The notes beneath the pieces are model-generated. The model saw nothing but the letters and a program-made list of their open reading frames with translations, ran no database searches and had not been told where the DNA came from. A DNA stretch of 64,000 bases, taken from the NCBI RefSeq assembly GCF_001428545.1, contig NZ_LMHZ01000089.1:62001-126000 (forward strand), in the 5' to 3' direction. Numbering within the stretch: position 1 is the stretch's first letter; the number at the start of each line of letters is the position of its first letter. The translations under genes and the position numbers were made by a program. Source of the DNA: Noviherbaspirillum sp. Root189 (GTDB taxonomy: Bacteria > Pseudomonadota > Gammaproteobacteria > Burkholderiales > Burkholderiaceae_D). Below are positions 18,584 through 27,279 of this stretch, in pieces.

Positions 18584-20422
18584 ATGAGCATGCGCATACT
18601 CACCATCGTGATCGAAACCGAACAGGACGTGGTCGCTGCGCGCCAGCGCGCCCGTCAGGTTGCGGCGGTCTGCGGCTTCTCGGCACAAGACCAGGTGCGC
18701 ATTGCCACCGCCGTCTCGGAACTGGCCCGTAACGTGTACAACTATGCGTCGCGTGGCCGCGTGGAATTCTCCATTGAAGGCAAGACCTCGCCACAAGTGC
18801 TCGTCGTCCGTATCGAAGATAGGGGACCCGGTATTGGCAACCTGGACGAAGTGTTGTCCGGCAAATACCAGTCGCCGACAGGCATGGGTGTCGGCATTAT
18901 GGGCGCACGCCGCCTGATGGATCAGTTCGACATCGTCACCGGCAAGGGAACGGGCACCACCATCACCCTCAAGAAGCTGCTGTCGGCAGCGGCGCCTACC
19001 CTGACGCCGCAATCCGTTGGCGCCATCGGTGCGGAACTGGCGTCGGCACAGCCGGTGGCAACGCTGGGTGAAGTGCAGCAGCAAAATCGCGAACTCTTGA
19101 TTACGCTGGAAGAGCTGAAGGCCAGGCAGGAAGAACTGGTCCAACTCACCCGTGAACTGGAAGATACCAATCGCGGCGTGGTGGCGCTGTATGCCGAACT
19201 CGATGAAAAGGCGGATCACCTGCGCCGTGCCGATGAAATGAAGTCACGCTTCCTGTCCAACATGAGCCATGAGTTCAGGACGCCGCTAAGTTCGATTCGC
19301 GGCCTGTCCAAGCTCCTGCTCGACCGTATTGACGGCGACCTGACGGAAGAGCAGGAAAAGCAGGTCAACTTCATTCTCAAGGGCGCCGAGTCGCTATCGG
19401 AACTCGTCAATGACTTGCTGGATCTCGCCAAGATCGAGGCCGGCAAAACGGATGTGCGGCCAACCAAGTTTGATGTTGCCGAACTGTTCAGTGCGCTGCG
19501 CGGCATGTTGCGTCCGTTGCTGGTCACCGAATCGGTCCAGCTGATTTTCGAGGAGCCCGATTTCCAGTCCACGATGTACACGGACGAGGCGAAGGTTTCG
19601 CAAATCTTGCGCAACTTTATTTCCAACGCACTGAAATTCACCGATTCGGGTGAAGTCAGAGTGTCCGCAAGCCATTTGCCTGAAGAGAGGGCGATCCGGT
19701 TTTCCGTAATCGATACCGGCCTGGGTATTGCACCGGAGCACCAGCAGATCATCTTCGAGGAGTTCGGACAAGTCGAGAACCGCTTGCAACATAAGATCAA
19801 GGGCACCGGACTGGGTCTGCCGCTTTGTCGCAAGCTGGCTGATTTGTTGGGCGGGCGCGTCGAACTTTCCAGTACACTTGATAAAGGTTCTACCTTCTCC
19901 GCGGTAATTCCGGTTACTCTTCCTAGTGAAGATACTGACGGCGAAGCTGAAATCCTGGCCGGCTCGGAGAATGGAATCGCTGACGAGCGCCTACCGGTAC
20001 TCGTTATCGAAGACCAGCAACCGGTCCGGATCATGTATGAGAAATTCCTGCGCGGTACTGCTTTCAGGGCGATTCCGGCACGTAGCTTGTGGGAAGCTGA
20101 CGAAATCTGGGCCTCGATTTCCCCGGTGGCGATCATTCTGGATATCAATCTGAATGGCGAAGATACCTGGCGGTGGCTGATGGATACGAAGAATGATGGC
20201 GTGCGCGGTCGCACGCCGATCATTGTGGCGACGGAAGTTGATGATCCCGCGAAAGCCTTTGCGCTGGGAGCGGATGCTTTCTTCGTCAAGCCGGTGGTAT
20301 GCGACGAATTGGTCGCACAGCTTACGCGATTGGTGTCGGACGAGATGGGTAACAGGAGCGTGGCGGATTCGTCGGGGGGCGACGCATTGAACCAAACTGC
20401 ACGCGGTCCGCGTGCGCATTAA
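18584..20422 (+). CDS. Hybrid histidine kinase with N-terminal RsbT-like domain
   Basis: A 612-residue protein. Residues 1-130 are a third RsbT-like HATPase domain (SELARNVYNYASRG, RIEDRGPGIGN, GMGVGIMGARRL). A coiled coil (about 160-215) leads to the HisKA domain with phospho-acceptor His229 in SNMSHEFRTPLSSIRG, then a kinase HATPase domain (about 335-445, ending KGTGLGLPLCRKLADLLGGRVEL), and a C-terminal receiver domain (about 475-590) with acceptor Asp520 in IILDINLNGED. The N-terminal domain ties it to the RsbR/S stressosome, while the rest feeds a phosphorelay. It overlaps the next ORF's upstream extension. No DNA-binding domain is present. Confidence 0.92.
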   Translation: MSMRILTIVIETEQDVVAARQRARQVAAVCGFSAQDQVRIATAVSELARNVYNYASRGRVEFSIEGKTSPQVLVVRIEDRGPGIGNLDEVLSGKYQSPTGMGVGIMGARRLMDQFDIVTGKGTGTTITLKKLLSAAAPTLTPQSVGAIGAELASAQPVATLGEVQQQNRELLITLEELKARQEELVQLTRELEDTNRGVVALYAELDEKADHLRRADEMKSRFLSNMSHEFRTPLSSIRGLSKLLLDRIDGDLTEEQEKQVNFILKGAESLSELVNDLLDLAKIEAGKTDVRPTKFDVAELFSALRGMLRPLLVTESVQLIFEEPDFQSTMYTDEAKVSQILRNFISNALKFTDSGEVRVSASHLPEERAIRFSVIDTGLGIAPEHQQIIFEEFGQVENRLQHKIKGTGLGLPLCRKLADLLGGRVELSSTLDKGSTFSAVIPVTLPSEDTDGEAEILAGSENGIADERLPVLVIEDQQPVRIMYEKFLRGTAFRAIPARSLWEADEIWASISPVAIILDINLNGEDTWRWLMDTKNDGVRGRTPIIVATEVDDPAKAFALGADAFFVKPVVCDELVAQLTRLVSDEMGNRSVADSSGGDALNQTARGPRAH

Positions 20423-20432
20423 GAGCAAGATC

Positions 20433-21965
20433 ATGTTTTCCGAAGACGATCACCTGATATTGAATGTTGACGATACGGACGCGGCGCGCTATGCGAAGTC
20501 GCGCATCCTGTCGCGTGCAGGATTCAAGGTGATCGAAGCGCCGACCGGTGGGGAAGCGCTGCGCAGGGCAAAGAGCGATAAGCCTGTACTGGTACTGCTG
20601 GATGTGAAACTGCCGGATATCAATGGTTTCGAAGTCTGCCGTCGCCTCAAGGAAGATGAAGAGACCCGCAACATTCTGGTGCTGCAAACATCGGCTTCCT
20701 ACATTGGCACCGGCGATAAAATCAGAGCCCTGGAGGGCGGCGCCGATAACTACCTGTTCGAGCCCATCGAACCGGAAGAACTCGTCGCCAACGTCCGGGC
20801 CTTATTGCGACTTGGAAGGGTAGAGCGCGAGTTGCGGGAAGTCGACCGCCGCAAGGATGAATTCCTTGCCGTGCTTGCGCACGAATTGCGCAATCCGCTC
20901 GGACCGATCCGCAATGCAGTCGAACTGCTGCAACAGTCCGGAGCGCATGAATCTGGCAAGCATGAGAGCGCGCATCAGACCATTCTGCGCCAGACCGAAC
21001 ATATGGTCAGGCTGGTCGATGATTTGCTGGACGTGGCGCGGATATCGCAAGGTAAACTCGCATTACAGAAGCAACCTGTCGAGCTCAGAACGGTCATCGA
21101 CTCCGCGATTGAAACGGCACGCCCCATGATTGAAAGCCGCCACCACACGCTGGCGACATCACTGCCTTCCGACGAAATCTGGGTCGATGGGGATAGCGTA
21201 CGTCTTTCGCAGACCATCTGCAATCTGTTAAACAATGCAGCCAAGTTTACCCGCCCGCATGGGGAAATTACCCTCAGTACGGAGCTGCGTGATGGCCAGG
21301 TGCGTATCCGGGTGAAGGATAATGGCATCGGCATTCCCTCGGAAAGCCTTGACGCCATTTTCTCGCTCTTTACGCAAGCCGGCCATGCCGCCGACCGGGT
21401 GCAGGATGGCCTGGGTATTGGACTCTCGCTTTCCAAGACTTTAGTTGAACTGCATAGTGGCTCGATCCGCGCACTGAGCGGTGGCATGGGTCTGGGAAGC
21501 GAGTTTGAAATCACGCTGCCAGTATTGGCGCCCGGCCCGCAGAAAGTGTCAAGTCAGAACAACAGCAACCCGGCGCCCGCAGGCAAGTACCGCATTTTGG
21601 TGGTCGATGATAACCGCGAAGCCGCCGATATCATTTGCGAACTGCTGAGGATGGACGGACATGAAGTTGCGTCAGCGCACAACGGCGCCGATGCGCTGAT
21701 TGCCGTGCAGCGTCACCAGCCTGACATTGTCATTCTTGATATCGGCTTGCCGGACATGGACGGTACGACGGTCGCTGGCAAGATACGCACGATTCCCGGA
21801 ATGGAGGATGCTTCTCTTATCGCGCTCACCGGTTATGGCAATTCTTCGGACATCGAGCGCACCAAGGCGGCAGGCTTCGATGACCATCTTGTCAAGCCGG
21901 CGAAGTTTGCCAATCTGCGAGAGTCGATCCGCCGGTTACGCGAAGGTGCTGTCGCCAAGCGATAG
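20433..21965 (+). CDS. Hybrid histidine kinase, REC-HisKA-HATPase-REC
   Basis: A 510-residue kinase with receiver domains at both ends. The first REC (1-125) has Asp57 in LLDVKLPDINGFEVCRRL. HisKA has His150 in AVLAHELRNPLGPIRNAVELL. The HATPase domain has ICNLLNNAAKFTRP, VKDNGIGI and DGLGIGLSLSKTLVELH. The second REC has Asp436 in VILDIGLPDMDG and the Lys in DDHLVKPAKF. The frame opens at 20412 inside the previous gene, but the ATG at 20433 begins the receiver domain and has AAGAG upstream. It is the last gene of the operon and lacks a DNA-binding output domain, so the final response regulator must be elsewhere. Confidence 0.9.
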   Translation: MFSEDDHLILNVDDTDAARYAKSRILSRAGFKVIEAPTGGEALRRAKSDKPVLVLLDVKLPDINGFEVCRRLKEDEETRNILVLQTSASYIGTGDKIRALEGGADNYLFEPIEPEELVANVRALLRLGRVERELREVDRRKDEFLAVLAHELRNPLGPIRNAVELLQQSGAHESGKHESAHQTILRQTEHMVRLVDDLLDVARISQGKLALQKQPVELRTVIDSAIETARPMIESRHHTLATSLPSDEIWVDGDSVRLSQTICNLLNNAAKFTRPHGEITLSTELRDGQVRIRVKDNGIGIPSESLDAIFSLFTQAGHAADRVQDGLGIGLSLSKTLVELHSGSIRALSGGMGLGSEFEITLPVLAPGPQKVSSQNNSNPAPAGKYRILVVDDNREAADIICELLRMDGHEVASAHNGADALIAVQRHQPDIVILDIGLPDMDGTTVAGKIRTIPGMEDASLIALTGYGNSSDIERTKAAGFDDHLVKPAKFANLRESIRRLREGAVAKR

Positions 21966-22133
21966 CGTGATGCCGTATGGAGCCGCTTGAGAACATCTTC
22001 GGACTATGCTGAGGAGTGCGCCATGACCGCTGCGATCCTGACCCACAGACTTGCTTGCCGCGATGATCTCGGTTTGCTGAACCCCCTGATCGATGCCGCG
22101 TAATGTCTGACACCTCAACGAATTCGAGGAAAA

Positions 22134-23396
22134 ATGACAACCCACCAAGGCCAACAAACCCGGCCGCAAAAGGAACCGCTCCTGCAATGGATCGACGACC
22201 ATTTTGAACAGCAGGTGACATTCCTGCAGGCATTGGTTCGCATTCCCACCGACACACCGCCGGGTAACAACGCCCCGTTCAGCGAAGCCGTCGCTGCGAT
22301 GATCGAAACCCGAGGCTGGCCGGTTGAACGGCATCCAGTGCCTGTACAGCTAGTCCATGACTACGGCATGGAAAGTATTACCAACCTCATCGTGCGTCGG
22401 CGCTATGCCGGCCAGGGACCGATTATTGCGTTGAATGCACACGGGGACGTTGTGCCTCCCGGCGACGGTTGGACCAAGCCGCCCTACGGTGGTGTCGTAG
22501 AGAATGGTCGCCTGTATGGGCGCGCGGCAGCGGTCTCCAAATCCGATTTCGCGACCTATGTGTTTGCCACGCAGGCACTGGAAGCGCTTGGCACACGGTT
22601 ACAGGGCGGTGTTGAATTGCACTTCACCGCCGATGAGGAATTTGGCGGCCTGCTCGGCCCGGGATGGCTGCTCGAAAACCAGCTCACCCGCCCGGATTAC
22701 GTGATCGGGGCCGGCTTCGGCTATAACGTTGTCACCGCACATAACGGCTGTTTGCAATTTGAGGTGACGGTACATGGCAAGGCGACGCACGGATCGATTC
22801 CCGACACCGGGCATGATGCCTTGCAAGCCGCAACCCGGGTGCTGCAGGCGATCTACGCCAGGGTGCCGGAACTGCGTCAGGTGCGATCGAAGGTACAGGG
22901 CATAACTAGTCCAACCATGATCGTCGGCCGTATCGACGGCGGCACCAACACGAATGTCGTCCCGGGCAAGGTTGTGCTCAAAATGGACCGCCGCATGATC
23001 CCTGAAGAGGATCCGGTCACGGTCGAGGCCGACGTGCGAAACATGATCGAGCAATCCGTTGCAGGAATGGAAGGTATCCGGGTCGAGATCCGGAGGCTCC
23101 TCCTGGCCGGCGCGTTGCGTCCTTTGCCGGGCCACGAAAAACTGGCCGAACGCCTGCGTAACAATGCGGCGACCGTGTTCGGCGAGCCAATTACGACCAA
23201 TGGCTCGGCCTTGTACACCGATGCCCGCTTGTATGCGGAGGCGGGAATACCCTGCGTGCTCTACGGCGCGGGACCGCGTACCGTGCTGGAATCCAATGCC
23301 AAACAGGCGGATGAATTCATAGAGCTGGAAGACCTGCGGCGGGCAACGAAGGTCGTCGCGCTGACCTTGCTCGATCTGTTAGCAAGTGACAATTAA
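22134..23396 (+). CDS. M20-family metallopeptidase/deacylase with altered metal motif
   Basis: A 420-residue M20 (ArgE/DapE/ACY1) hydrolase; GAGGAAAA precedes the ATG. Conserved parts are ALNAHGDVVPPGDGWTKPPYGG (His ligand and catalytic Asp), FTADEEFGG (catalytic and ligand Glu), the lid domain with VHGKATHGSIPDTGHDA, and YGAGPRTVL near the end. The usual bridging-Asp motif GRGxxDxKG is replaced by GRAAAVSKSDF, with Val at the Asp position. I believe a subfamily with this variant exists, so it may bind one metal or use a nearby Asp. Likely substrates are N-acyl amino acids or peptides; not further predictable. It stands alone between the kinase operon and the convergent sigma-factor operon. 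Confidence 0.85.
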   Translation: MTTHQGQQTRPQKEPLLQWIDDHFEQQVTFLQALVRIPTDTPPGNNAPFSEAVAAMIETRGWPVERHPVPVQLVHDYGMESITNLIVRRRYAGQGPIIALNAHGDVVPPGDGWTKPPYGGVVENGRLYGRAAAVSKSDFATYVFATQALEALGTRLQGGVELHFTADEEFGGLLGPGWLLENQLTRPDYVIGAGFGYNVVTAHNGCLQFEVTVHGKATHGSIPDTGHDALQAATRVLQAIYARVPELRQVRSKVQGITSPTMIVGRIDGGTNTNVVPGKVVLKMDRRMIPEEDPVTVEADVRNMIEQSVAGMEGIRVEIRRLLLAGALRPLPGHEKLAERLRNNAATVFGEPITTNGSALYTDARLYAEAGIPCVLYGAGPRTVLESNAKQADEFIELEDLRRATKVVALTLLDLLASDN

Positions 23397-23410
23397 CCGT
23401 CACCTCGCCG

Positions 23411-24685
23411 TCACCTACCCTTCAGCTTGTTCGATCGTTCAAGCAGGAGCTCACGCTCCTGCAGGTTGCGCGCGAGACTCGCGGCGCGCTCAAATTCCTG
23501 TTGTGCTTCTTCCTTGCGGCCGAGTTTTTCCAGCAGGTCGCCGCGCACGCTGGGCAGCCATTGATAGCCTTGCAAACTTTTGTCCTTGCTTAACCGATCC
23601 ACGATCTCCAGCGCGGCTGCCGGCCCAGCCGCCATGCTGACGGCGACGGCGCGATTGAGCTCGACCACCGGGGAGGGCGAGACGATGGCAAGCATGCCGT
23701 AGATGTCGGCAATGCGATGCCAGTCCGTCTCCGCGGCGGTATGCGCTTGCGCATGGCAGGCCGCGATAGCCGCCTGCAAAACATAAGGACCGGCCGTACC
23801 GCCCAGGTTTTCCGCACGTTGCAGCGCCGTCAGGCCACGACGGATCAGTAAATGATCCCAGCGTGAGCGATCCTGGTCGAGCAGCAACACCGGTCGCCCG
23901 CTAGTGCCGACCCTGGCCTTGGCGCGCGAAGCCTGCAGTTCCATCAGGGCAATCAGTCCATGCACTTCCGGCTCCTGCGGCGCCAGTTCAGCCAGCATGC
24001 GGCCGAGGCGCAACGCTTCTTCAATCAGGGTGGGGCGCATCCAGTCTTCGCCTGCGGTTGCGGTGTAGCCCTCGTTAAAGATCAGGTAGACCACCTCCAG
24101 CACTGTGGCAAGACGCTCCGCGAGCGCATCGCCCGGCGGCAGCTCGAACGGCACGCGTGCCTCGTTCAGTGTGCGTTTTGCACGCACGATACGTTGTGCA
24201 ATCGTCGGTTCCGCAACCAGAAAAGCGCGGGCAATCTCGTGCGTGGTCAGTCCGCCCAGCAGCTTCAGGGTCAGCGCGACCCTCGCTTCGGATGACAGCA
24301 CCGGATGGCAGGCGGTAAAGATCAGGCGCAGCAGATCGTCACCGATCTGATCATTCCTCACGACGTCGAGCGTGTCGACAAAGTCAGGCACGATCAAAGC
24401 CTCCTGCGCTTCGAGGTCATGGCCCATCTGCTCGAGTTTTTCGCCCAACAGCTTGTCACGGCGAAGCCGGTCGAGGGCACGGTTCTTCGCCGTCGCCATC
24501 AGCCAGGCGCCCGGATTGTCCGGCACACCATCGAGCGGCCAATGTTCAAGCGCCGACACAAGCGCATCCTGGGCCAGCTCTTCCGCCAGTCCGATGTCAC
24601 GCACCATGCGTGCGATACCGGCCACGATCTTCGCGGATTCGATGCGCCAGACGGCCGAAATCGCATGATGAGTGGCCGAATGCAT
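23411..24685 (-). CDS. ECF sigma factor with C-terminal TPR-like domain (ECF42 type)
   Basis: A 424-residue RNA polymerase sigma factor. Region 2 (about 10-80) includes DIGLAEELAQDALVSALEHWP and NPGAWLMATAKNRALDRLRR; region 4 (about 115-180) includes LTLKLLGGLTTHEIARAFLVAEPTIAQRIVRAKRTL. The long C-terminal half with LELNRAVAV-like VELNRAVAVSMAAGP and alpha-helical repeats is the mark of ECF42 sigmas, which lie next to YciI/DGPF genes as here. The frame extends upstream to 24859, but the ATG at 24685 starts the domain and shares a base with the VOC stop (TGATG), so coupling supports it. Last gene of a leftward operon. No anti-sigma factor is visible. Confidence 0.92.
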   Translation of the reverse strand: MHSATHHAISAVWRIESAKIVAGIARMVRDIGLAEELAQDALVSALEHWPLDGVPDNPGAWLMATAKNRALDRLRRDKLLGEKLEQMGHDLEAQEALIVPDFVDTLDVVRNDQIGDDLLRLIFTACHPVLSSEARVALTLKLLGGLTTHEIARAFLVAEPTIAQRIVRAKRTLNEARVPFELPPGDALAERLATVLEVVYLIFNEGYTATAGEDWMRPTLIEEALRLGRMLAELAPQEPEVHGLIALMELQASRAKARVGTSGRPVLLLDQDRSRWDHLLIRRGLTALQRAENLGGTAGPYVLQAAIAACHAQAHTAAETDWHRIADIYGMLAIVSPSPVVELNRAVAVSMAAGPAAALEIVDRLSKDKSLQGYQWLPSVRGDLLEKLGRKEEAQQEFERAASLARNLQERELLLERSNKLKGR

Positions 24686-25092
24686 CAGCCTTGACCCGCA
24701 GCGGATGGATCCATATACATCAGTTCCCAGATATGACCGTCCGGGTCCTCGAACCCATGGCTGTACATGAAGCCGTAATCCTGCGGCGCGTTGGGCGTCT
24801 TGCCCCCGGCAGCAACTGCTTTCGCAACCAGTTCGTCGACCCGTTCGCGGCTTTCGCAAGACAGGCAGGTCAGGACTTCGGTTACCTTGCTTGCATCCGC
24901 GATCGGCTTCTTTGTGAAGGTCTGGAAGAAGCTTTCGACCAGCAGCATCACGTAAATGTCATCGGAAATGACCATGCAGGCGGCTTGCTCATTCGTGAAT
25001 TGCGCATTGAATGTATAACCGAGTGACGCGAAGAATTCTTTGGTGCGTTCCAGGTTCTTGACCGGAAGATTGACGAAAATTTGCTTGTTCAT
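24685..25092 (-). CDS. VOC family protein (glyoxalase/bleomycin resistance-like)
   Basis: A 135-residue VOC protein of the type often annotated as extradiol dioxygenase or glyoxalase. It starts NKQIFVNLPVKNLERTKEFFASLGYTFN and ends GFMYSHGFEDPDGHIWELMYMDP, the classic C-terminal metal-site segment with H and E. The middle contains ISDDIYVMLLVESFFQTFTKK. The gene overlaps the sigma-factor start by one base and follows the YciI gene after 136 bases. In ECF42 loci such small proteins belong to the regulon, but their reactions are unknown. Confidence 0.88.
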   Translation of the reverse strand: MNKQIFVNLPVKNLERTKEFFASLGYTFNAQFTNEQAACMVISDDIYVMLLVESFFQTFTKKPIADASKVTEVLTCLSCESRERVDELVAKAVAAGGKTPNAPQDYGFMYSHGFEDPDGHIWELMYMDPSAAGQG

Positions 25093-25228
25093 GATGCTCC
25101 TTTACATAATGAGATTCGGTTTCCTGGTTCATTGCGGCGACCGGTAGGACGACGCTTTGCGCCATGAAATTTTCCTGAGGAAGGTCGTGTATTTGCCGAG
25201 GGGTGATGGATCGGGGGCAGTCGCCTGC

Positions 25229-25651
25229 CTACTGCGCGGCGACTGCGCCGGTACCGATGGAGCGCATCTGTTCGAGGCTTTCACTCGGCGGAAAATCATC
25301 CAGTTCGAACATCTGGCGTACCTCAATTTGCGCATCGACGTCCTCGCCGTGCGGAGCGGGAAAACGGCGTGTCCATTCGAGCGCTTCATCGCGTGAACGT
25401 ACCTGAATGATCGTGTAACCGGCAACCAACTCCTTGGCTTCGGCAAAAGGTCCGTCAATGACCGTGCGCTTGCCGCCGGAATAGTTGATGCGCCATCCCT
25501 TGGCGCTCGCCTGTAGTCCCGATCCATCGAGGAGCACGCCAGCCTTGGCTAGCTGCGCATGGTAATCGGCCATGGCGGCAATCAGTTTTTCGTCAGGCAT
25601 CACGCCGGCTTCCGACTGTGCGGACGCTTTTACAATAATCATGTATCGCAT
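25229..25651 (-). CDS. YciI/DGPF-domain protein 1
   Basis: A 140-residue YciI-family (DGPF) protein. The ATG at 25651 follows AAGGAGATCGAA, an excellent ribosome site, so the longer frame from 25729 is rejected. It starts MRYMIIVKAS and contains the family motif TVIDGPFAEAKELVAGYTIIQVRSRDEALEW, followed by EDVDAQIEVRQMFE. The fold is a ferredoxin-like dimer; enzymatic role unknown. Second gene of the leftward unit with the ECF42 sigma factor, the usual partner of DGPF proteins. Confidence 0.88.
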   Translation of the reverse strand: MRYMIIVKASAQSEAGVMPDEKLIAAMADYHAQLAKAGVLLDGSGLQASAKGWRINYSGGKRTVIDGPFAEAKELVAGYTIIQVRSRDEALEWTRRFPAPHGEDVDAQIEVRQMFELDDFPPSESLEQMRSIGTGAVAAQ

Positions 25652-25805
25652 TTCGATCTCCTTGATAGTGGGTAGCAAACACAGGTCAGGGAAGCGGTGA
25701 CGCCCATTTTTCCTGGTTTCTAACTCCACGACGATCGAGCCGACATGAAATCGACAAAGCCGGCGAAAATTTTTTATTTTTCCTATTTAACTTGTAACAA
25801 GCGCA

Positions 25806-26162
25806 TCAGGCAACATAACAGGGCGCAAGACTGCGGACCTCGACCGTACACCATTCGGCGGCCGGGCATTCGGCGGCAATTGCCAGCGCCTCCTCCCGCG
25901 TCTGGCAATTCACCATGAAAAAGCCTCCCACCATTTCCTTTGCTTCGGCAAACGGTCCATCGACGACTTTGGACTTCCCGCCCTCTACCCGAACGCGGGA
26001 GGCATGGTTGTGGGAGGCAAGCGATTCGGCGGAAAGCAGCAATCCTCGGGCTTGCAAGTCGGCGGCAAAAGACATCATGCGGTCGTAGACCGCGCGGCCT
26101 TCGGTTTCGGTGCGAGAGGCGCGTTGGTCGTTGGGTTCAATCATCAGGAGCATATAAGCCAT
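25806..26162 (-). CDS. YciI/DGPF-domain protein 2
   Basis: A 118-residue YciI-family protein starting MAYMLLMIEPNDQRA at an ATG preceded by CAGGAAA. The DGPF motif is in KVVDGPFAEAKEMVGGFFMVNCQTREEALAIAAECP, followed by EWCTVEVRSLAPC. A frame extension to 26216 lacks a ribosome site. It is the first gene of the leftward YciI-YciI-VOC-sigma unit; the 154-bp gap to the next gene is AT-rich (25741-25800) and could hold an extra promoter recognised by the ECF sigma itself. Confidence 0.88.
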   Translation of the reverse strand: MAYMLLMIEPNDQRASRTETEGRAVYDRMMSFAADLQARGLLLSAESLASHNHASRVRVEGGKSKVVDGPFAEAKEMVGGFFMVNCQTREEALAIAAECPAAEWCTVEVRSLAPCYVA

Positions 26163-27032
26163 GGATGGTTTCCTGTTTGTTCGATGAGGTGATGAAAAGC
26201 GTATTCTATGCGCCAATGACCTGAATCCCGGAAGACATTTAACGATTTGTCATCCCATTACCAACATGAGGATGGCGCTGTTTGCCGATGCGCTACGCCT
26301 GGCGGACCCGTGCCATTGCGTCGAGCACGCTTGCGCGCACTGCGTGTACGCAGCGCCGCTGAATACTTCTAGAAGAAATTGGGGAATTGAGATGTGGAAC
26401 GATCGCCGGAAGCGGGCTGTTCGCTCCAGCGCAAGGGATCTCGGACGGCAGGGGAGCCATCATTGGTATCGAGCCGGTACCGACCGTTACCGCGCAATGG
26501 AGCCCAGTAGAAATCTGGGTACGGCCGGTACAGGGACCTCCACCGGCCGTACAAAAACGCTATCAGGCGGCGGCGTATTTGGCTAGTACAACGGCAAGAA
26601 ACGACACGGCGACTGCGGCTGCAGTGGCACGAAACATAATGGCGGCGAGGTCACGAATAAGCATGGCGATGAAGGAAAAGAGTGGCGGTGCAGTTGGAAC
26701 GATAGCACTCGGATTTCCACTCGTAAACATAGGTTGCAGGAATGTGTGCCCGTCGCAACATATTCTTTGCGGCATGTCATTGTTCGTTATTCTTTCGTCG
26801 TCGTTTGGGGCTTGAGGCAGGAGAGAAATCAATACACAAACGCTCTCGCAAAAGTTTTGCATGCGAGAACGGGTGGGGCGAACATGCCCTGGCTTATAAG
26901 ACGTCCGCCTGCATTTGAAAAGAATTTTTTGACTGCCCAAACGGGGCGCAAAGCGCTGAACTTCGATCCCTGCGATGAGGAAAAATTAGAAAATTGGCTG
27001 GCGATGCATAACAACGAGAGCCTTCAACTTGA
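26163..27032. other. Gene-poor stretch, no supported gene
   Basis: About 870 bases upstream of the YciI operon. Several ORFs of 60-140 codons exist on both strands, but none shows a recognisable domain with a ribosome site. The best small candidate is a reverse frame at 26563-26730 (55 residues, one strongly hydrophobic segment MLIRDLAAIMFRATAAAVAV) without a clear ribosome site. The region ends at a sigma-factor scrap, so it may be decayed DNA. Confidence 0.4.
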
Positions 27033-27279
27033 GCTGATCGGATGGCAGCGTTCGAGGCCCTGCCGGAACATTATCGTAATGTCATTTTGCTATGTGATTT
27101 CGGAGAGTTGGGCATCGAAGAAATAGCAGAACGCCTTGAGTTGACAACTGCGCGCGACAATTCACGCGGGCATATCTGCTCGACTAAATGCCCAGCTCAA
27201 GTGGGTGAATAAAGGTGTTAGACGCCTATTTGAAGGGCATTTTTTTCATGCGACGTCGTGGAACGAATTCGACAGATAA
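27033..27279 (+). pseudogene. ECF sigma factor region 4 remnant with a frameshift
   Basis: Translation from 27033 gives ADRMAAFEALPEHYRNVILLCDFGELGIEEIAERLELTTA, which fits sigma region 4 (ALPxxYRxVxxLxDxxGxxxxEIAexL). After about 27150 the frame must shift by one base to continue as ATIHAGISARLNAQLKW, which matches the second helix of the helix-turn-helix. The shifted frame then runs to a TAA at 27277. Region 2 is not visible upstream. The combination of missing N-terminus and internal frameshift marks a decayed gene, unless a sequencing error is present. Confidence 0.5.

Noticed and set aside
23386-23640. 84-codon forward frame overlapping the M20 stop
   Set aside because: Antisense to the end of the ECF sigma gene and without ribosome site.
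26266-26586. 106-codon forward frame
   Set aside because: Amino-acid composition is unlike a real protein (Cys/Arg/Gly-rich, no domain), and there is no ribosome site.
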